A stretch of DNA of 52,043 bases from Bacteroidota bacterium (GCA_025963735.1 JAOQAF010000151.1:1-52043); one strand, 5' to 3'; counted from the stretch's first letter, positions 36,757-45,927 are shown. Program-made: numbers and translations. The notes: a model not told the origin generated them from the sequence alone.

Positions 36757-37335
36757 ATGGAAGCAACTGCAACAAACAAACACAAAATCCATGGCGTTTT
36801 CGGCGACGAAGTACCAATGCTGGAAGCTTGTAAAAAGTTAAGAGCATCAGGTATCCGAATTAAAGATGTGTATTCGCCAATGCCAATACACGGTATCGAC
36901 GGAATCATCGGAATTCCACGTACCCGTATCGCTATTTGCGCGTTCATATATGGAATTACAGGAACTTCCCTGGCTACATTAATGATGTGGTACATGATGG
37001 TGCACGATTGGCCAAATGATATTGGTGGTAAACCAACCTGGGCTTATTATTTTGCTGTGCCTGCTTTTATTCCTATTACGTTTGAAGCAACGGTATTCTG
37101 TGCTGCTCACGGTATGGCCTTAACGTATTTTCTACGTTGCTGGTTGGTGCCTGGCGCTAAAGCCAAGAATCCTGATCCGCGCACTACAGATGATAAGTTT
37201 TTAATTGACCTTGAGTTAAATGACGCTCAATTAGTAAAGGCACAGGACATTCTTAAAAACAGCGGTGCTGAAGAAGTGAATCACAGGGGTTCTTTTGTAG
37301 TGCCGCCTGCATACGTATTAGAAGAAACCCATTAG
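36757..37335 (+). CDS. actD: Alternative complex III subunit ActD (DUF3341)
   Basis: A 192-aa protein with a cytoplasmic alpha/beta N-terminus (HGVFGDEVPMLEACKKLRAS) that is the DUF3341 signature. It is followed by two membrane helices (about 65-90 and 97-122) and a soluble C-terminal part. It binds no cofactor and supports assembly of the Act complex. It sits between actC and actE with very short gaps (10 bases before actE), as in other act operons. Confidence 0.94.
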   Translation: MEATATNKHKIHGVFGDEVPMLEACKKLRASGIRIKDVYSPMPIHGIDGIIGIPRTRIAICAFIYGITGTSLATLMMWYMMVHDWPNDIGGKPTWAYYFAVPAFIPITFEATVFCAAHGMALTYFLRCWLVPGAKAKNPDPRTTDDKFLIDLELNDAQLVKAQDILKNSGAEEVNHRGSFVVPPAYVLEETH

Positions 37336-37345
37336 TATTTTTATC

Positions 37346-37999
37346 ATGAGAAAACATTATAGAACCATAAAATTTGCTTTTGCCTCTGCCTTAACGGGTT
37401 TGGTACTGGCCGGTTTTACATCTTGCGGAAAAAGAGACGAAAACAGTCCGGGCGTTGAATTTATGCCCGACATGTATCGCTCACCGTCTTTAGAATATTA
37501 TCAAACACACATGGTTGACGGGCAATTGGAAATGAATGCCAAGCAACCTGTTAAAGGAACTGTAGCAAGAGGTTATTTACCTTATAACTATGAAAATACA
37601 GCCGAAGGTTACAGCAAAGCAGGAGAGTCTTTAAAAAACCCTTTAACGGCGAACTCACGTGAGGAATACGAAAAAGAAGGGGAAATTATTTACGGTAAGT
37701 TTTGCGTTCACTGCCACGGTGCAACAGGCTTAGGTGATGGTAAAGTAGGACAAAAACTTCCGGGTGCGCCACCTGCATATAATGGTACGCTTAAAAATTT
37801 ACCTGAAGGAAAAATATTTCATTCCATTACTTACGGTAAAGGTTTAATGGGGCAGCATGCCAGTCAGCTTACACAGGAAGAGCGTTGGAAACTTGTTTAT
37901 TTTGTGCAGAAATTACAAGGACCAAAAGAAACTGCGGCCGCAGACAGCACTAAAACCACTGCAGCAGCAACACCAACGGCGGCTTCAAAACAACATTAA
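37346..37999 (+). CDS. actE: Alternative complex III subunit ActE, monoheme cytochrome c lipoprotein
   Basis: A 217-aa lipoprotein with lipobox FTSC (C27) and a class I cytochrome c domain. The heme site is CVHCH (C120-H124), and M168 in YGKGLMGQ is a plausible axial ligand. It resides at the periplasmic face and is the likely electron exit towards the oxidase. The last 25 residues are an Ala/Thr-rich tail (ETAAADSTKTTAAATPTAAS) with one D-S-T sequon, so the tail may be O-glycosylated. Cotranscribed with actD and actF. Confidence 0.94.
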   Translation: MRKHYRTIKFAFASALTGLVLAGFTSCGKRDENSPGVEFMPDMYRSPSLEYYQTHMVDGQLEMNAKQPVKGTVARGYLPYNYENTAEGYSKAGESLKNPLTANSREEYEKEGEIIYGKFCVHCHGATGLGDGKVGQKLPGAPPAYNGTLKNLPEGKIFHSITYGKGLMGQHASQLTQEERWKLVYFVQKLQGPKETAAADSTKTTAAATPTAASKQH

Positions 38000-38035
38000 T
38001 ATTATAAGACAGCGAGACTACAAAAAGACAAACTT

Positions 38036-39271
38036 ATGAATATCGATAAATTAAATTTTACAGTTCCATCAAGAGCAAGAATGTTCTCCTTTATCCTCAT
38101 GGGTATTGGATTAATATCAATAATTTTGATGTTTATAATGGATAAAGAAAATCATGAAGAGCACTATCATGCAGGCACCCGCGCGTGGAGTAATCTTTTT
38201 ACCGGATCTTTTTTCTTTATGGCTTTAGCGTTAGCTGCAGCATTTTTCCTTGGCTTGCAATACGCGGCAGAGGCTGGATGGTCTACAACTATCAAGCGTG
38301 TTATTGAAGCGGTAATGATGTATCTTCCCTGGGGTTTAAGTTTTATGCTTTTATTATTTGTTATCGGTCAGTTTCATGGTCATCATATGTATCATTGGAT
38401 GGCTGATGGAATCGCTGATCCAAACAGTCCGAATTACGATGCTGTTATAGCCGCTAAAATTGGATATTTCGGCGGTTTCTGGTGGGTTAGAACAATTCTT
38501 TACATGGCCGGCTGGTTATGGTTTACTTTTAAATTACGTTCAAACTCCATTGAAGCCGACAAGCTTGATATTGATGTTAACAATAGCTACCACTGGAAGA
38601 ATATAAAATTAGGCGCCTGGTTTATGGTTTTATTCGCTGTTACTTCTTCCACTTCATCCTGGGATTGGTTAATGAGCATTGATACACACTGGTTTTCCAC
38701 TTTATTTGGATGGTATATCTTTTCCGGAATGTGGATCAGCGCAATAGTAGCAATAACTGTTCTGGTTATCTGGATGAAAAAATTAGGTTACCTGGAATAT
38801 GTTACTGAGAGCACTATTCATGATATGGGTAAATGGATGTTCGCCATCTCTTTCCTATGGACATACTTATACTTCTCTCAATTCATGCTTATCTGGTATG
38901 CTGATATTCCTGAGGAGGTTCAGTATTTCCAAACACGTTGGGAAAGTTACAAAGCATTAATGTGGACTGTATTGTTTGTTAATTTTGCTTTCCCGATGAT
39001 AATGCTGATGAGTCGTGACTGTAAACGCAATTTCTTTTTCCTGATGTTTGTTGGAACAATTATTTTTATAGGACATTATTTAGATTTAATCATGATAGTT
39101 ATGCCCGGAACTGTTGGACATAGCTGGACAGGACTAAGCTGGATGGAGTTCGGAACATTCTTTTTCTTCCTTGGATTATTTATCCATGTAGTACTTAACG
39201 CTTTGACAAAGGCGCCTCTTCTTGTAAAAAATCACCCATTCTTACAGGAAAGTTTACATCATTCAACCTAA
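38036..39271 (+). CDS. actF: Alternative complex III subunit ActF, quinol-complex membrane subunit
   Basis: A 411-aa protein with about ten hydrophobic segments, distantly related to ActC and found as the last act gene in Bacteroidota. It contains conserved short motifs between helices (SSTSSWDWLMSIDTHWFSTLFGWY). It is thought to form part of the membrane core and possibly a proton path; it holds no heme or Fe-S motif. Its gene follows actE after 36 bases and precedes coxB by 74 bases. That gap contains only a poor -7-like element, so read-through into the oxidase genes is likely. Confidence 0.92.
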   Translation: MNIDKLNFTVPSRARMFSFILMGIGLISIILMFIMDKENHEEHYHAGTRAWSNLFTGSFFFMALALAAAFFLGLQYAAEAGWSTTIKRVIEAVMMYLPWGLSFMLLLFVIGQFHGHHMYHWMADGIADPNSPNYDAVIAAKIGYFGGFWWVRTILYMAGWLWFTFKLRSNSIEADKLDIDVNNSYHWKNIKLGAWFMVLFAVTSSTSSWDWLMSIDTHWFSTLFGWYIFSGMWISAIVAITVLVIWMKKLGYLEYVTESTIHDMGKWMFAISFLWTYLYFSQFMLIWYADIPEEVQYFQTRWESYKALMWTVLFVNFAFPMIMLMSRDCKRNFFFLMFVGTIIFIGHYLDLIMIVMPGTVGHSWTGLSWMEFGTFFFFLGLFIHVVLNALTKAPLLVKNHPFLQESLHHST

Positions 39272-39345
39272 TGAAGGGGTGGAATCAGGAAAGAAGATTT
39301 TAGTTTATTTGAAATAGAATTTAGAAATACAAAACTTAGATAAAA

Positions 39346-40380
39346 ATGAATTTTTTAGTAATATTAGCCATAGTTTTATTAATAATTGCGGGACATCAAT
39401 TATTAAGGATCATCGAATTAAGCCGTGGTTTAAAGAAAACCAACGAGTGGCGAATTACCAACTCTGACAATAACATGATGGGAAAAGCCATGTTGTTATT
39501 CATGATTTTTTTCTTCCTGTTTTTTATATGGCAGATTAATCGTTGGATCGACCGTTCTCTTCCACCGGCTGCCTCTGAGCACGGAACCTTAATAGATACT
39601 CTTTGGGATTGGAACATGTACCTTATCATTTTTGTATTTTTCGTAACTAACTTTTTCCTTTTTTATTACGCATACAAATACCGTGGTAATACTGCCACTC
39701 AGGCTAAATTCTTTCCTCATGACACACGTCTTGAAATGGCCTGGACCGTTGTTCCGGCAATCGTTCTTGCAGTTGTAATTATTTTTGGTTTAAAGTATTG
39801 GAATGAAATTACAGATGAGTCAAAAGATCCGAATAAAATTGTAATTGAATTATATGCCAAACAATTTGACTGGACTGCGCGATACACGGGTAAAGACGGA
39901 AAATTGGGTTCAACGGATTATAGACAAATCAGCGGCGCTAATTCAGTTGGTATGGATACATCTGATGTTGTTGGAAATGACGACATCATTGTAAAAGGCG
40001 ATATCCATATTCCGGTTGGAAGAGAAATTGAATTGCAAATGCGTTCGCGTGATGTAATTCACAGCGCCTATTTACCTCATTTCCGCGCGCAAATGAACTG
40101 CGTTCCGGGAATGATCACTTACTTCAAGTTTAAGCCTACTAAAACTACCGAAGAAATGCGTAAAGATCCGTATACAATTAAAATGATGGATGGAATTAAC
40201 AGACAACGCGCTAAAGAAAACAAAGATGCTGTTATTTTTGATTACCTTTTACTATGTAACAAAATTTGCGGGGCTTCTCACTATAACATGCAAAGAAATA
40301 TTGTTGTTGATTCCGAAAAAGATTATAATGCCTGGTTAGCTAAACAAAAAGCAGTGAAAACTGTAGCTGAAAAAAAATAA
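39346..40380 (+). CDS. coxB: Cytochrome c oxidase subunit II (CuA)
   Basis: This subunit of the aa3-type oxidase accepts electrons from cytochrome c through the dinuclear CuA centre. The 344-aa protein has an additional N-terminal hydrophobic segment and the usual two-helix hairpin, followed by a periplasmic cupredoxin domain. The CuA ligands are all present: H239 in HSAYLPHF, then C304, C308, H312 and M315 in CNKICGASHYNM. There is no fused cytochrome c domain at the C-terminus, so electrons probably come directly from ActE or ActA. It precedes coxA by 22 bases. Confidence 0.96.
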   Translation: MNFLVILAIVLLIIAGHQLLRIIELSRGLKKTNEWRITNSDNNMMGKAMLLFMIFFFLFFIWQINRWIDRSLPPAASEHGTLIDTLWDWNMYLIIFVFFVTNFFLFYYAYKYRGNTATQAKFFPHDTRLEMAWTVVPAIVLAVVIIFGLKYWNEITDESKDPNKIVIELYAKQFDWTARYTGKDGKLGSTDYRQISGANSVGMDTSDVVGNDDIIVKGDIHIPVGREIELQMRSRDVIHSAYLPHFRAQMNCVPGMITYFKFKPTKTTEEMRKDPYTIKMMDGINRQRAKENKDAVIFDYLLLCNKICGASHYNMQRNIVVDSEKDYNAWLAKQKAVKTVAEKK

Positions 40381-40402
40381 AAATAATTAAATAGAGATAG
40401 AC

Positions 40403-42232
40403 ATGGATTCTGAAAAAAATACTGCACTGGAAAACCAACACCTCGTACATCATGATCATGTTCATGGTCATGACGATCATGATCATGAACAAAGTTTTGT
40501 GAGCAAATACATCTTTAGTATGGATCACAAAACCATTTCACGTCAGTTTTTAATAACTGCGGTGATAATGGCTGTTGTAGCAATGACCATGTCCGTTATT
40601 TTCCGCATGCAATTAGCATGGCCGGGAGAAAAATTCGCTTTTGTAAACGCTATTCTTGGCGACAAATGGGCTAAAGACGGCATTCTTAGTCCGGATATGT
40701 ATCTTGCCCTTGTTACTATTCACGGTACAATCATGGTGTTTTTCGTATTAACGGGTGGATTAAGTGGTACATTCAGTAACTTGTTAATTCCTTACCAGAT
40801 TGGCGCGCGTGATATGGCTTCAGGATTCTTAAACATGCTTTCATACTGGTTCTTCTTTATTTCCAGTTGTATTATGTTAGGTTCGTGTTTTATTGATGAT
40901 GGACCGGCTTCTGCAGGGTGGACAATTTATCCTCCATTATCGGCTTTGCCTGAAGCGATTCCCGGATCTAAATTAGGAATGACTTTATGGTTAATATCAA
41001 TGACTTTATTTGTTGTTTCCTCTTTATTGGGAAGCTTGAACTACATTATCACCATCATTAACTTAAGAGCAAAGGGAATGCACATGACAAGAATGCCGTT
41101 AACTATCTGGGCGTTTTTAATTACTGCTATTCTTGGTGTTTTATCTTTCCCTGTATTAGTTTCATGTGTTGCTTTATTGATAATGGACAGAAGCTTTAAC
41201 ACTTCTTTCTACCTGTCAGATATTTATATTGGCGGCCGTCCTTTGGATGCAAACGGCGGTAGTCCGATTTTATTTGAACACTTATTCTGGTTCCTGGGTC
41301 ATCCGGAGGTTTATATTGTATTATTACCAGCATTAGGTATTACTTCAGAAATTATCGCCACTAATTCACGCAAGCCTATTTTTGGGTACCGTGCAATGAT
41401 TGGCTCCATGTTGGCCATTGGTTTTCTGTCCTTTATTGTATGGGGACATCATATGTTTATGACTGGTATGAGCCCGTTTTTAGGTTCGGTATTTGTGTTT
41501 ACTACTTTATTAATTGCAATCCCTTCAGCGGTAAAAGCGTTTAACTACATTACTACACTTTGGAAAGGTAATATTCAATACACTCCGGCCATGTTGTTTT
41601 CTATTGGTTTGGTTTCTTCATTTATTACAGGTGGAGTTACAGGTATTATTTTAGCGGATTCAACTTTAGATATCAATGTTCACGATACTTATTTTGTAGT
41701 TGCTCACTTCCACATTGTAATGGGTTTAAGTGCCATCTTTGGTATGTTTGCCGGTGTGTATCACTGGTTCCCTAAAATGTTTCTCAGAATGCTTAATAAG
41801 AAACTGGGTTACGTGCATTTCTGGTTAACGTTCGTGTGTGCTTACGGGGTGTTCTTTCCAATGCACTTTTTAGGATTGGCAGGCGTACCGCGTCGTTATT
41901 ATACCAACAGTAACTTCCCAATGTTTGATAACCTGGTGGATATTAATGAAATAGTAACTATTTGTGCAATTATTGGTGCCCTTGCACAAGGTGTGTTTTT
42001 GTTCAACTTCTTTTATAGTATGTTCCGCGGAGAAAAATCACCTCAAAATCCATGGAACTCCAACACACTTGAGTGGACTACACCAATGGCTAATATACAC
42101 GGAAACTGGCCTGGCGCATTGCCCGAAGTACACCGTTGGTCGTATGACTACAGTAAGCCCGGCAAATTAAGAGACTTTGTTCCGCAGACCGTTCCTCTTG
42201 AAGAAGGAGAACATGATGGTGGCGCACACTAA
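40403..42232 (+). CDS. coxA: Cytochrome c oxidase subunit I (heme a, heme a3-CuB)
   Basis: Catalytic subunit that reduces oxygen to water and pumps protons. The 609-aa protein has 12 expected helices. H107 (HGTIM) and H437 are heme a ligands. CuB ligands are H300 with the cross-linked Y304 (GHPEVY) and H349/H350 (WGHHMF). H435 (AHFHI) is the heme a3 ligand. The E302-Y304 pair marks an A1-type oxidase. Residues 13-28 carry eight histidines with aspartates before helix I, a metal-binding-like cytoplasmic extension that I recall from other Bacteroidota. It ends the operon at a strong terminator. Subunits III and IV are not in this window, so they must be encoded elsewhere. Confidence 0.97.
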   Translation: MDSEKNTALENQHLVHHDHVHGHDDHDHEQSFVSKYIFSMDHKTISRQFLITAVIMAVVAMTMSVIFRMQLAWPGEKFAFVNAILGDKWAKDGILSPDMYLALVTIHGTIMVFFVLTGGLSGTFSNLLIPYQIGARDMASGFLNMLSYWFFFISSCIMLGSCFIDDGPASAGWTIYPPLSALPEAIPGSKLGMTLWLISMTLFVVSSLLGSLNYIITIINLRAKGMHMTRMPLTIWAFLITAILGVLSFPVLVSCVALLIMDRSFNTSFYLSDIYIGGRPLDANGGSPILFEHLFWFLGHPEVYIVLLPALGITSEIIATNSRKPIFGYRAMIGSMLAIGFLSFIVWGHHMFMTGMSPFLGSVFVFTTLLIAIPSAVKAFNYITTLWKGNIQYTPAMLFSIGLVSSFITGGVTGIILADSTLDINVHDTYFVVAHFHIVMGLSAIFGMFAGVYHWFPKMFLRMLNKKLGYVHFWLTFVCAYGVFFPMHFLGLAGVPRRYYTNSNFPMFDNLVDINEIVTICAIIGALAQGVFLFNFFYSMFRGEKSPQNPWNSNTLEWTTPMANIHGNWPGALPEVHRWSYDYSKPGKLRDFVPQTVPLEEGEHDGGAH

Positions 42233-42242
42233 TTAAAAAATT

Positions 42243-42270
42243 AAACCCCGGATATTCTCCGGGGTTTTTT
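42243..42270 (+). terminator. Rho-independent terminator of the act-cox operon
   Basis: AAACCCCGGA pairs with TCCGGGGTTT around the loop TATTC and is followed by T residues, 11 bases after the coxA stop codon. Confidence 0.92.
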
Positions 42271-42519
42271 ATTATATAATTTTTTAAAATGCAATAATGG
42301 CGATATCGCAAAAAAATATCAAAATGTGATTTGGTAAATCCGCTAACAGATTTCGAAGTGTAATAATATTTATATCGCTGAACATCTGCGGCAAACATTG
42401 ACAGATTACTAAAAAAGGGAAAAAATTGCGACCTCACAGAATGTAAATAATTAAATCAGTGTAATCGTAAAAAATTTACGGCAAAATCGTCGCTTAAATA
42501 TTTTGTATTTTTATAATCC

Positions 42520-42855
42520 ATGGCTAACAAAGATTTTTTTGAAATGGTATACCAGGTGGTGCGTTTAATACCTAAAGGAAGAGTGACGAGTTATGGCGCC
42601 ATTGCCGTTTATCTTGGCGCTAAAGGATCTTCCCGTGTTGTTGGTTATGCGATGAATGGGGCTCATCGGGTTAAACCTAAGGTTCCCGCCCATAGGGTTG
42701 TAAACAGAGTAGGCCTGCTCACGGGCAAACATCACTTTGAAAATCCTTATCAAATGCAGGAGTTACTTGAAAAAGAAAAAATTAAAATAAAAAATGATAA
42801 GGTTGTTGACTTTGAAAAATTATTCTGGGACCCAACTATTGAACTTGCTCTTTAA
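42520..42855 (+). CDS. Alkyltransferase-like (ATL) DNA repair protein, MGMT family
   Basis: A 111-aa protein, matching only the C-terminal DNA-binding domain of O6-methylguanine-DNA methyltransferase. The DNA-intercalating helix is clear: Y25 in VTSYGAIA and the finger R39 in SSRVVGYAM. The active-site motif reads PAHRV (56-60), with Ala57 where the methyl-accepting Cys of PCHRV belongs. It therefore cannot transfer alkyl groups. By analogy with Atl1 and bacterial ATL proteins it should bind and flip O6-alkylguanine and flag the site for nucleotide excision repair. The C-terminal part (GLLTGKHHFENPYQM) follows the bacterial ATL pattern. It stands alone between the act-cox terminator and the convergent small gene. 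Confidence 0.92.
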   Translation: MANKDFFEMVYQVVRLIPKGRVTSYGAIAVYLGAKGSSRVVGYAMNGAHRVKPKVPAHRVVNRVGLLTGKHHFENPYQMQELLEKEKIKIKNDKVVDFEKLFWDPTIELAL

Positions 42856-42872
42856 TTTTAATAATTTCTTAA

Positions 42873-43079
42873 TCAAAGAAATTTTTTAGAGTTACTTTTT
42901 TTCCAAAAGAATAGTGTTAGAAATGTAAACACTAAAGTCAAAACTATTCCAATCACAATTAATGAATTTCTGTTTTCAGCAATATCCTCATCGAGCGAAG
43001 TGCTGACTCTGTGAATTTCCTGTATGGCGCCAATGGTCAACAGTCCGAAAAAAAGTGCAAGGGTTTTCCAAATATTCAC
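42873..43079 (-). CDS. Small two-helix membrane protein of unknown function
   Basis: A 68-aa product that starts at a GTG codon. It has one hydrophobic helix at about 4-20, a charged connecting segment (EIHRVSTSLDEDIAENRNS), a second longer helix at about 39-59 and a lysine-rich end (KKSNSKK). The gene is convergent with the ATL gene, with 17 bases between the stops, and lies after the terminator of the dnaN-DUF1761 unit on the same strand. No family is recognised. Confidence 0.6.
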   Translation of the reverse strand: MNIWKTLALFFGLLTIGAIQEIHRVSTSLDEDIAENRNSLIVIGIVLTLVFTFLTLFFWKKSNSKKFL

Positions 43080-43103
43080 AGTTAATTTATTTTGGTATAA
43101 AAT

Positions 43104-43132
43104 AAAAAAGCGCAGGATGTCTCCTGCGCTTT
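43104..43132 (-). terminator. Rho-independent terminator downstream of the DUF1761 gene
   Basis: AGCGCAGGA pairs perfectly with TCCTGCGCT around a 4-base loop, flanked by A- and T-tracts, so it can stop transcription on either strand. It lies 18 bases after the DUF1761 stop codon. Confidence 0.9.
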
Positions 43133-43149
43133 CTCAGTTTATTTTTTGA

Positions 43150-43656
43150 TTAAAGACAAGCACATATAATGCCGCCCATAATAGCCATAGATACTATCCA
43201 GTAGCCCGCTGTTATGGCAACATACTTAAATCCTCTGCGTTCAAACATGGCACTTGTACCAATCACCGGCAATGCAATCATTATTCCGGCTATTGTTCCA
43301 TGAAAAGCTCCGTGTTTAAAGGTGCGGAAATTATATCCGTATTTGGCCATGAAACCGTTCACCATTTGCATTAATTCAGAATTCGGGTCTTTCATGCCAG
43401 GCTCGTTAGCCAGAATACCAAACATTGAAAACTGATGAATGGTAATTGACATTAAAGCCATTGCAACTAATAACGACAATACGTAACATAAACTAAAAAC
43501 AAGAATCATGTTCGGGCCTTTGCCCGCTTCCGGAGCCGGCGTATTGCTTAAGCGCATCCAGGTATTACCAAAGACTTTCGGGTTATACCAGATAAAGCCA
43601 ATAAATAATGGAACCAGGGCTGCTAAAAAAAGAATGTACCAATTGAAATGCATCAT
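43150..43656 (-). CDS. DUF1761 family integral membrane protein
   Basis: A 168-aa protein with four hydrophobic segments (about 4-22, 50-72, 112-132 and 143-167). The opening NWYILFLAALVPLFIGFIWYNPKVFG is cut short here as NWYILFLAALVPLF...WYNPKVFG; the WYNP turn is typical of DUF1761. The function of the family is unknown. The segment between helices two and three (GILANEPGMKDPNSELMQM) is longer than I expect for the family. The gene starts 38 bases after dnaN and is followed by a terminator, so it is the end of a unit with dnaN. Confidence 0.8.
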   Translation of the reverse strand: MMHFNWYILFLAALVPLFIGFIWYNPKVFGNTWMRLSNTPAPEAGKGPNMILVFSLCYVLSLLVAMALMSITIHQFSMFGILANEPGMKDPNSELMQMVNGFMAKYGYNFRTFKHGAFHGTIAGIMIALPVIGTSAMFERRGFKYVAITAGYWIVSMAIMGGIICACL

Positions 43657-43694
43657 GTTGTTTTTGTTTTTAAGTTATATAATTTAGAACTGAA

Positions 43695-44816
43695 TTAATT
43701 ATTAAGCATTACCGGCATCACCAGCATTAATACGTCTTCCGAAGGATTAGCGTTATTGTTTGGTAAGATAATTCCTGCACGGTTTGGCGCGCTCATTTCA
43801 AGCACAATTTCATCGCATTCAAGATTGCTCACCATTTCCATTAAAAAACGCGAGTTAAAACCAATTTCCATGTCTTCTCCTACATATGTACAAGTCAACA
43901 GCTCGTGGCCTTCGTTGGCAAAGTCAAGATCTTCAGCACTAACACGCAACTGGCTTCCCGTAACCTTTACGCGGATCTGGTGAGTTGCTTTATTTGAAAA
44001 TACACTTACGCGTTTTAAAGCACCTAAAAATGCGCTTCTGTCGATGGTTAATTTATTTGGATTTTGCTTTGGAATTACGGCTTCGTAATTTGGATATTTT
44101 CCATCTATTAAACGGCAAACAAGATTAATATTTCCAAAACTAAATAAGGCATTTGTTTTATTAAATTCAATTTTTACCGCGTCATCAATTCCCGACAATA
44201 AATTTTTAAGAACATTCAAGGGTTTCTTAGGCATGATGAAGGAAGCCGCAGTGCCGGCCTTGGCGTCATTACGTGTATATCTTACAAGTTTATGGGCATC
44301 GGTAGCTACAAAAATAGAATTGTTTTCGTTGAACTGACAAAACACTCCGCTCATTACCGGCCTTAGGTCATCGCTTCCTGTAGCGAAAATGGTTTTGTTA
44401 ATGGCGTTGGCCAATACATCACTTTTAATTACAATGGAAGATTGCGATTCCAGTTTAGCAAGTTTAGGGTATTCTTCACCATTTTGTCCGCTGATATTAT
44501 AATCGCCGGTTTCAGTTTTCAGTTTAACTGAATGTTTGCTTTTATCTACAATAAAAGAAATGGGTTGTTCAGGTAAATTAGCAAGAGAATCAAGAAGGGT
44601 TTTTGCGGGGATGGCAAGACTGCCATTGTCGTTGGACTCTACCTTAAGTGAGGTTGTAATTGTTGTTTCCATATCGCTTGCCGACAAGGTAAGCTCGCCT
44701 TTATTTAGTTCTAAAAGAAAACAATCTAAAATAGGTATGGTGTTATTGGTGTTTAAAACACCGCCAATTGATTTTAAATGCTTTAACAGAACAGATGCCG
44801 ATACAACAAAATTCAT
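43695..44816 (-). CDS. dnaN: DNA polymerase III beta subunit (sliding clamp)
   Basis: The 373-aa protein is full length for a beta clamp with three repeated clamp domains. It opens with MNFVVSASVLLKHLKSIGGV, shown here in short form as the typical start. It continues with ILDCFLLEL, the central VDGKYPNYEAVIPK-like block (RLIDGKYPNYEAVIP) and the end EDVLMLVMPVMLNN, which matches the conserved C-terminus (VMPMR-type). It forms a ring dimer on DNA and tethers the replicase and repair factors. dnaA is not nearby, so this is not an oriC-type cluster. The gene is 73 bases downstream of a DUF4340 gene and 38 bases before the DUF1761 gene, on the same strand. Confidence 0.97.
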   Translation of the reverse strand: MNFVVSASVLLKHLKSIGGVLNTNNTIPILDCFLLELNKGELTLSASDMETTITTSLKVESNDNGSLAIPAKTLLDSLANLPEQPISFIVDKSKHSVKLKTETGDYNISGQNGEEYPKLAKLESQSSIVIKSDVLANAINKTIFATGSDDLRPVMSGVFCQFNENNSIFVATDAHKLVRYTRNDAKAGTAASFIMPKKPLNVLKNLLSGIDDAVKIEFNKTNALFSFGNINLVCRLIDGKYPNYEAVIPKQNPNKLTIDRSAFLGALKRVSVFSNKATHQIRVKVTGSQLRVSAEDLDFANEGHELLTCTYVGEDMEIGFNSRFLMEMVSNLECDEIVLEMSAPNRAGIILPNNNANPSEDVLMLVMPVMLNN

Positions 44817-44889
44817 AGATAATGGTTTTAACCAGTAAAATTAGGGTTACGAAGAAGATAAGTGTGATGCTGCCCCTTATAGTTTTAAG

Positions 44890-45927
44890 TTACTTTTTAA
44901 CACTTGAAGGAACAAAATAATTTGAGCTTACAAATAGTTTACCAAATGAATAAAATTGCACAAGGGCCCATTCTTTATCAAAGTCAAATCTCATATAAAG
45001 TCTGTCGGGATCATATTTATAAACCACTCCATGCTCCGCGTTAATGTCCTTAGGAGCCTGCTTGTAATAAAACTTAAATTCAGATGTACGGAAATCATTT
45101 GAGCTTATTGTTAACTGAGCAAATGGTTTTTGCATGGCAAGAGAGTCCTGAAGCTTTTTGCTTTTGTCGCTTAATAGGGTTTCATAGGAAACATTTTGAA
45201 AATATGCCAGGTATTGTTTCATTTTGCCAATATCAAAAGGTAATTCTTTTCCCTGTAAACTTTTTAATTTAAATGAATTGGTAGTAAGAATATCAATAAT
45301 AAAAGAAGAATCAGGGCGTTCGAAATTGGTGAATTTTATTTGTTTCAATTGTGGAGGTGTATAGTTAAGTACGATGCGATCGCGCCACTCTCCTTCTTTA
45401 GCTATGTAACGTGGAACTAAAAATCCCTGAAACCCGGGTATAAATGCCACAAAGGGTTCCGTATAGTTCTCGCCGGTAACTACATCCGTTAAAAGAACAT
45501 AAGATCCTTCAGAGTCGGGTGTTTCGTGGCCTACATAGTATTGTTTTACCAGCTCGTCTCCGGCATAAATTTCCACTTTTAATGCCGAGGCTGCCATAAC
45601 CCGTAACACGCCTTCTTTTGATTTTTTTGATACAGGCATTTTTACTTCAATGTTTTTAATCACTTCCAATAAATTTAAGATGGCATCGCGGCGGCACGGA
45701 TATTTATTGTTAACCACCCATCCGTTTTTTGTTCGTGTTAATGTGCTTTTATCACCTTCTTTATCAGCAATGAAAATTTTTGTAATGGCTGCTGTGTCTT
45801 TGTACTTAAAGTCGCGCGCTTCGGTATCTATAGTGCTTGATTTGTTTTTCTTTTTATATGTATAAAGCGAAAAGCCAACCAGTAAAAGTAAAATGCCAAT
45901 TATAATATAGGATGATCTTTTTTTCAT
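44890..45927 (-). CDS. DUF4340 domain protein, membrane-anchored
   Basis: A 345-aa protein with one N-terminal helix (about 7-24, after MKKRSS and followed by YKKKNK) and an extracytoplasmic body. The body contains the DUF4340 pattern: an opening strand (DTAAITKIFIADKEGDKSTL), GWVVNNKYPCRRDAI, and repeated beta segments. DUF4340 is often found near gliding-associated ABC transporter components, but no such gene is present here. It may be cotranscribed with dnaN (73-base gap). Its function is unknown. Confidence 0.82.
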   Translation of the reverse strand: MKKRSSYIIIGILLLLVGFSLYTYKKKNKSSTIDTEARDFKYKDTAAITKIFIADKEGDKSTLTRTKNGWVVNNKYPCRRDAILNLLEVIKNIEVKMPVSKKSKEGVLRVMAASALKVEIYAGDELVKQYYVGHETPDSEGSYVLLTDVVTGENYTEPFVAFIPGFQGFLVPRYIAKEGEWRDRIVLNYTPPQLKQIKFTNFERPDSSFIIDILTTNSFKLKSLQGKELPFDIGKMKQYLAYFQNVSYETLLSDKSKKLQDSLAMQKPFAQLTISSNDFRTSEFKFYYKQAPKDINAEHGVVYKYDPDRLYMRFDFDKEWALVQFYSFGKLFVSSNYFVPSSVKK

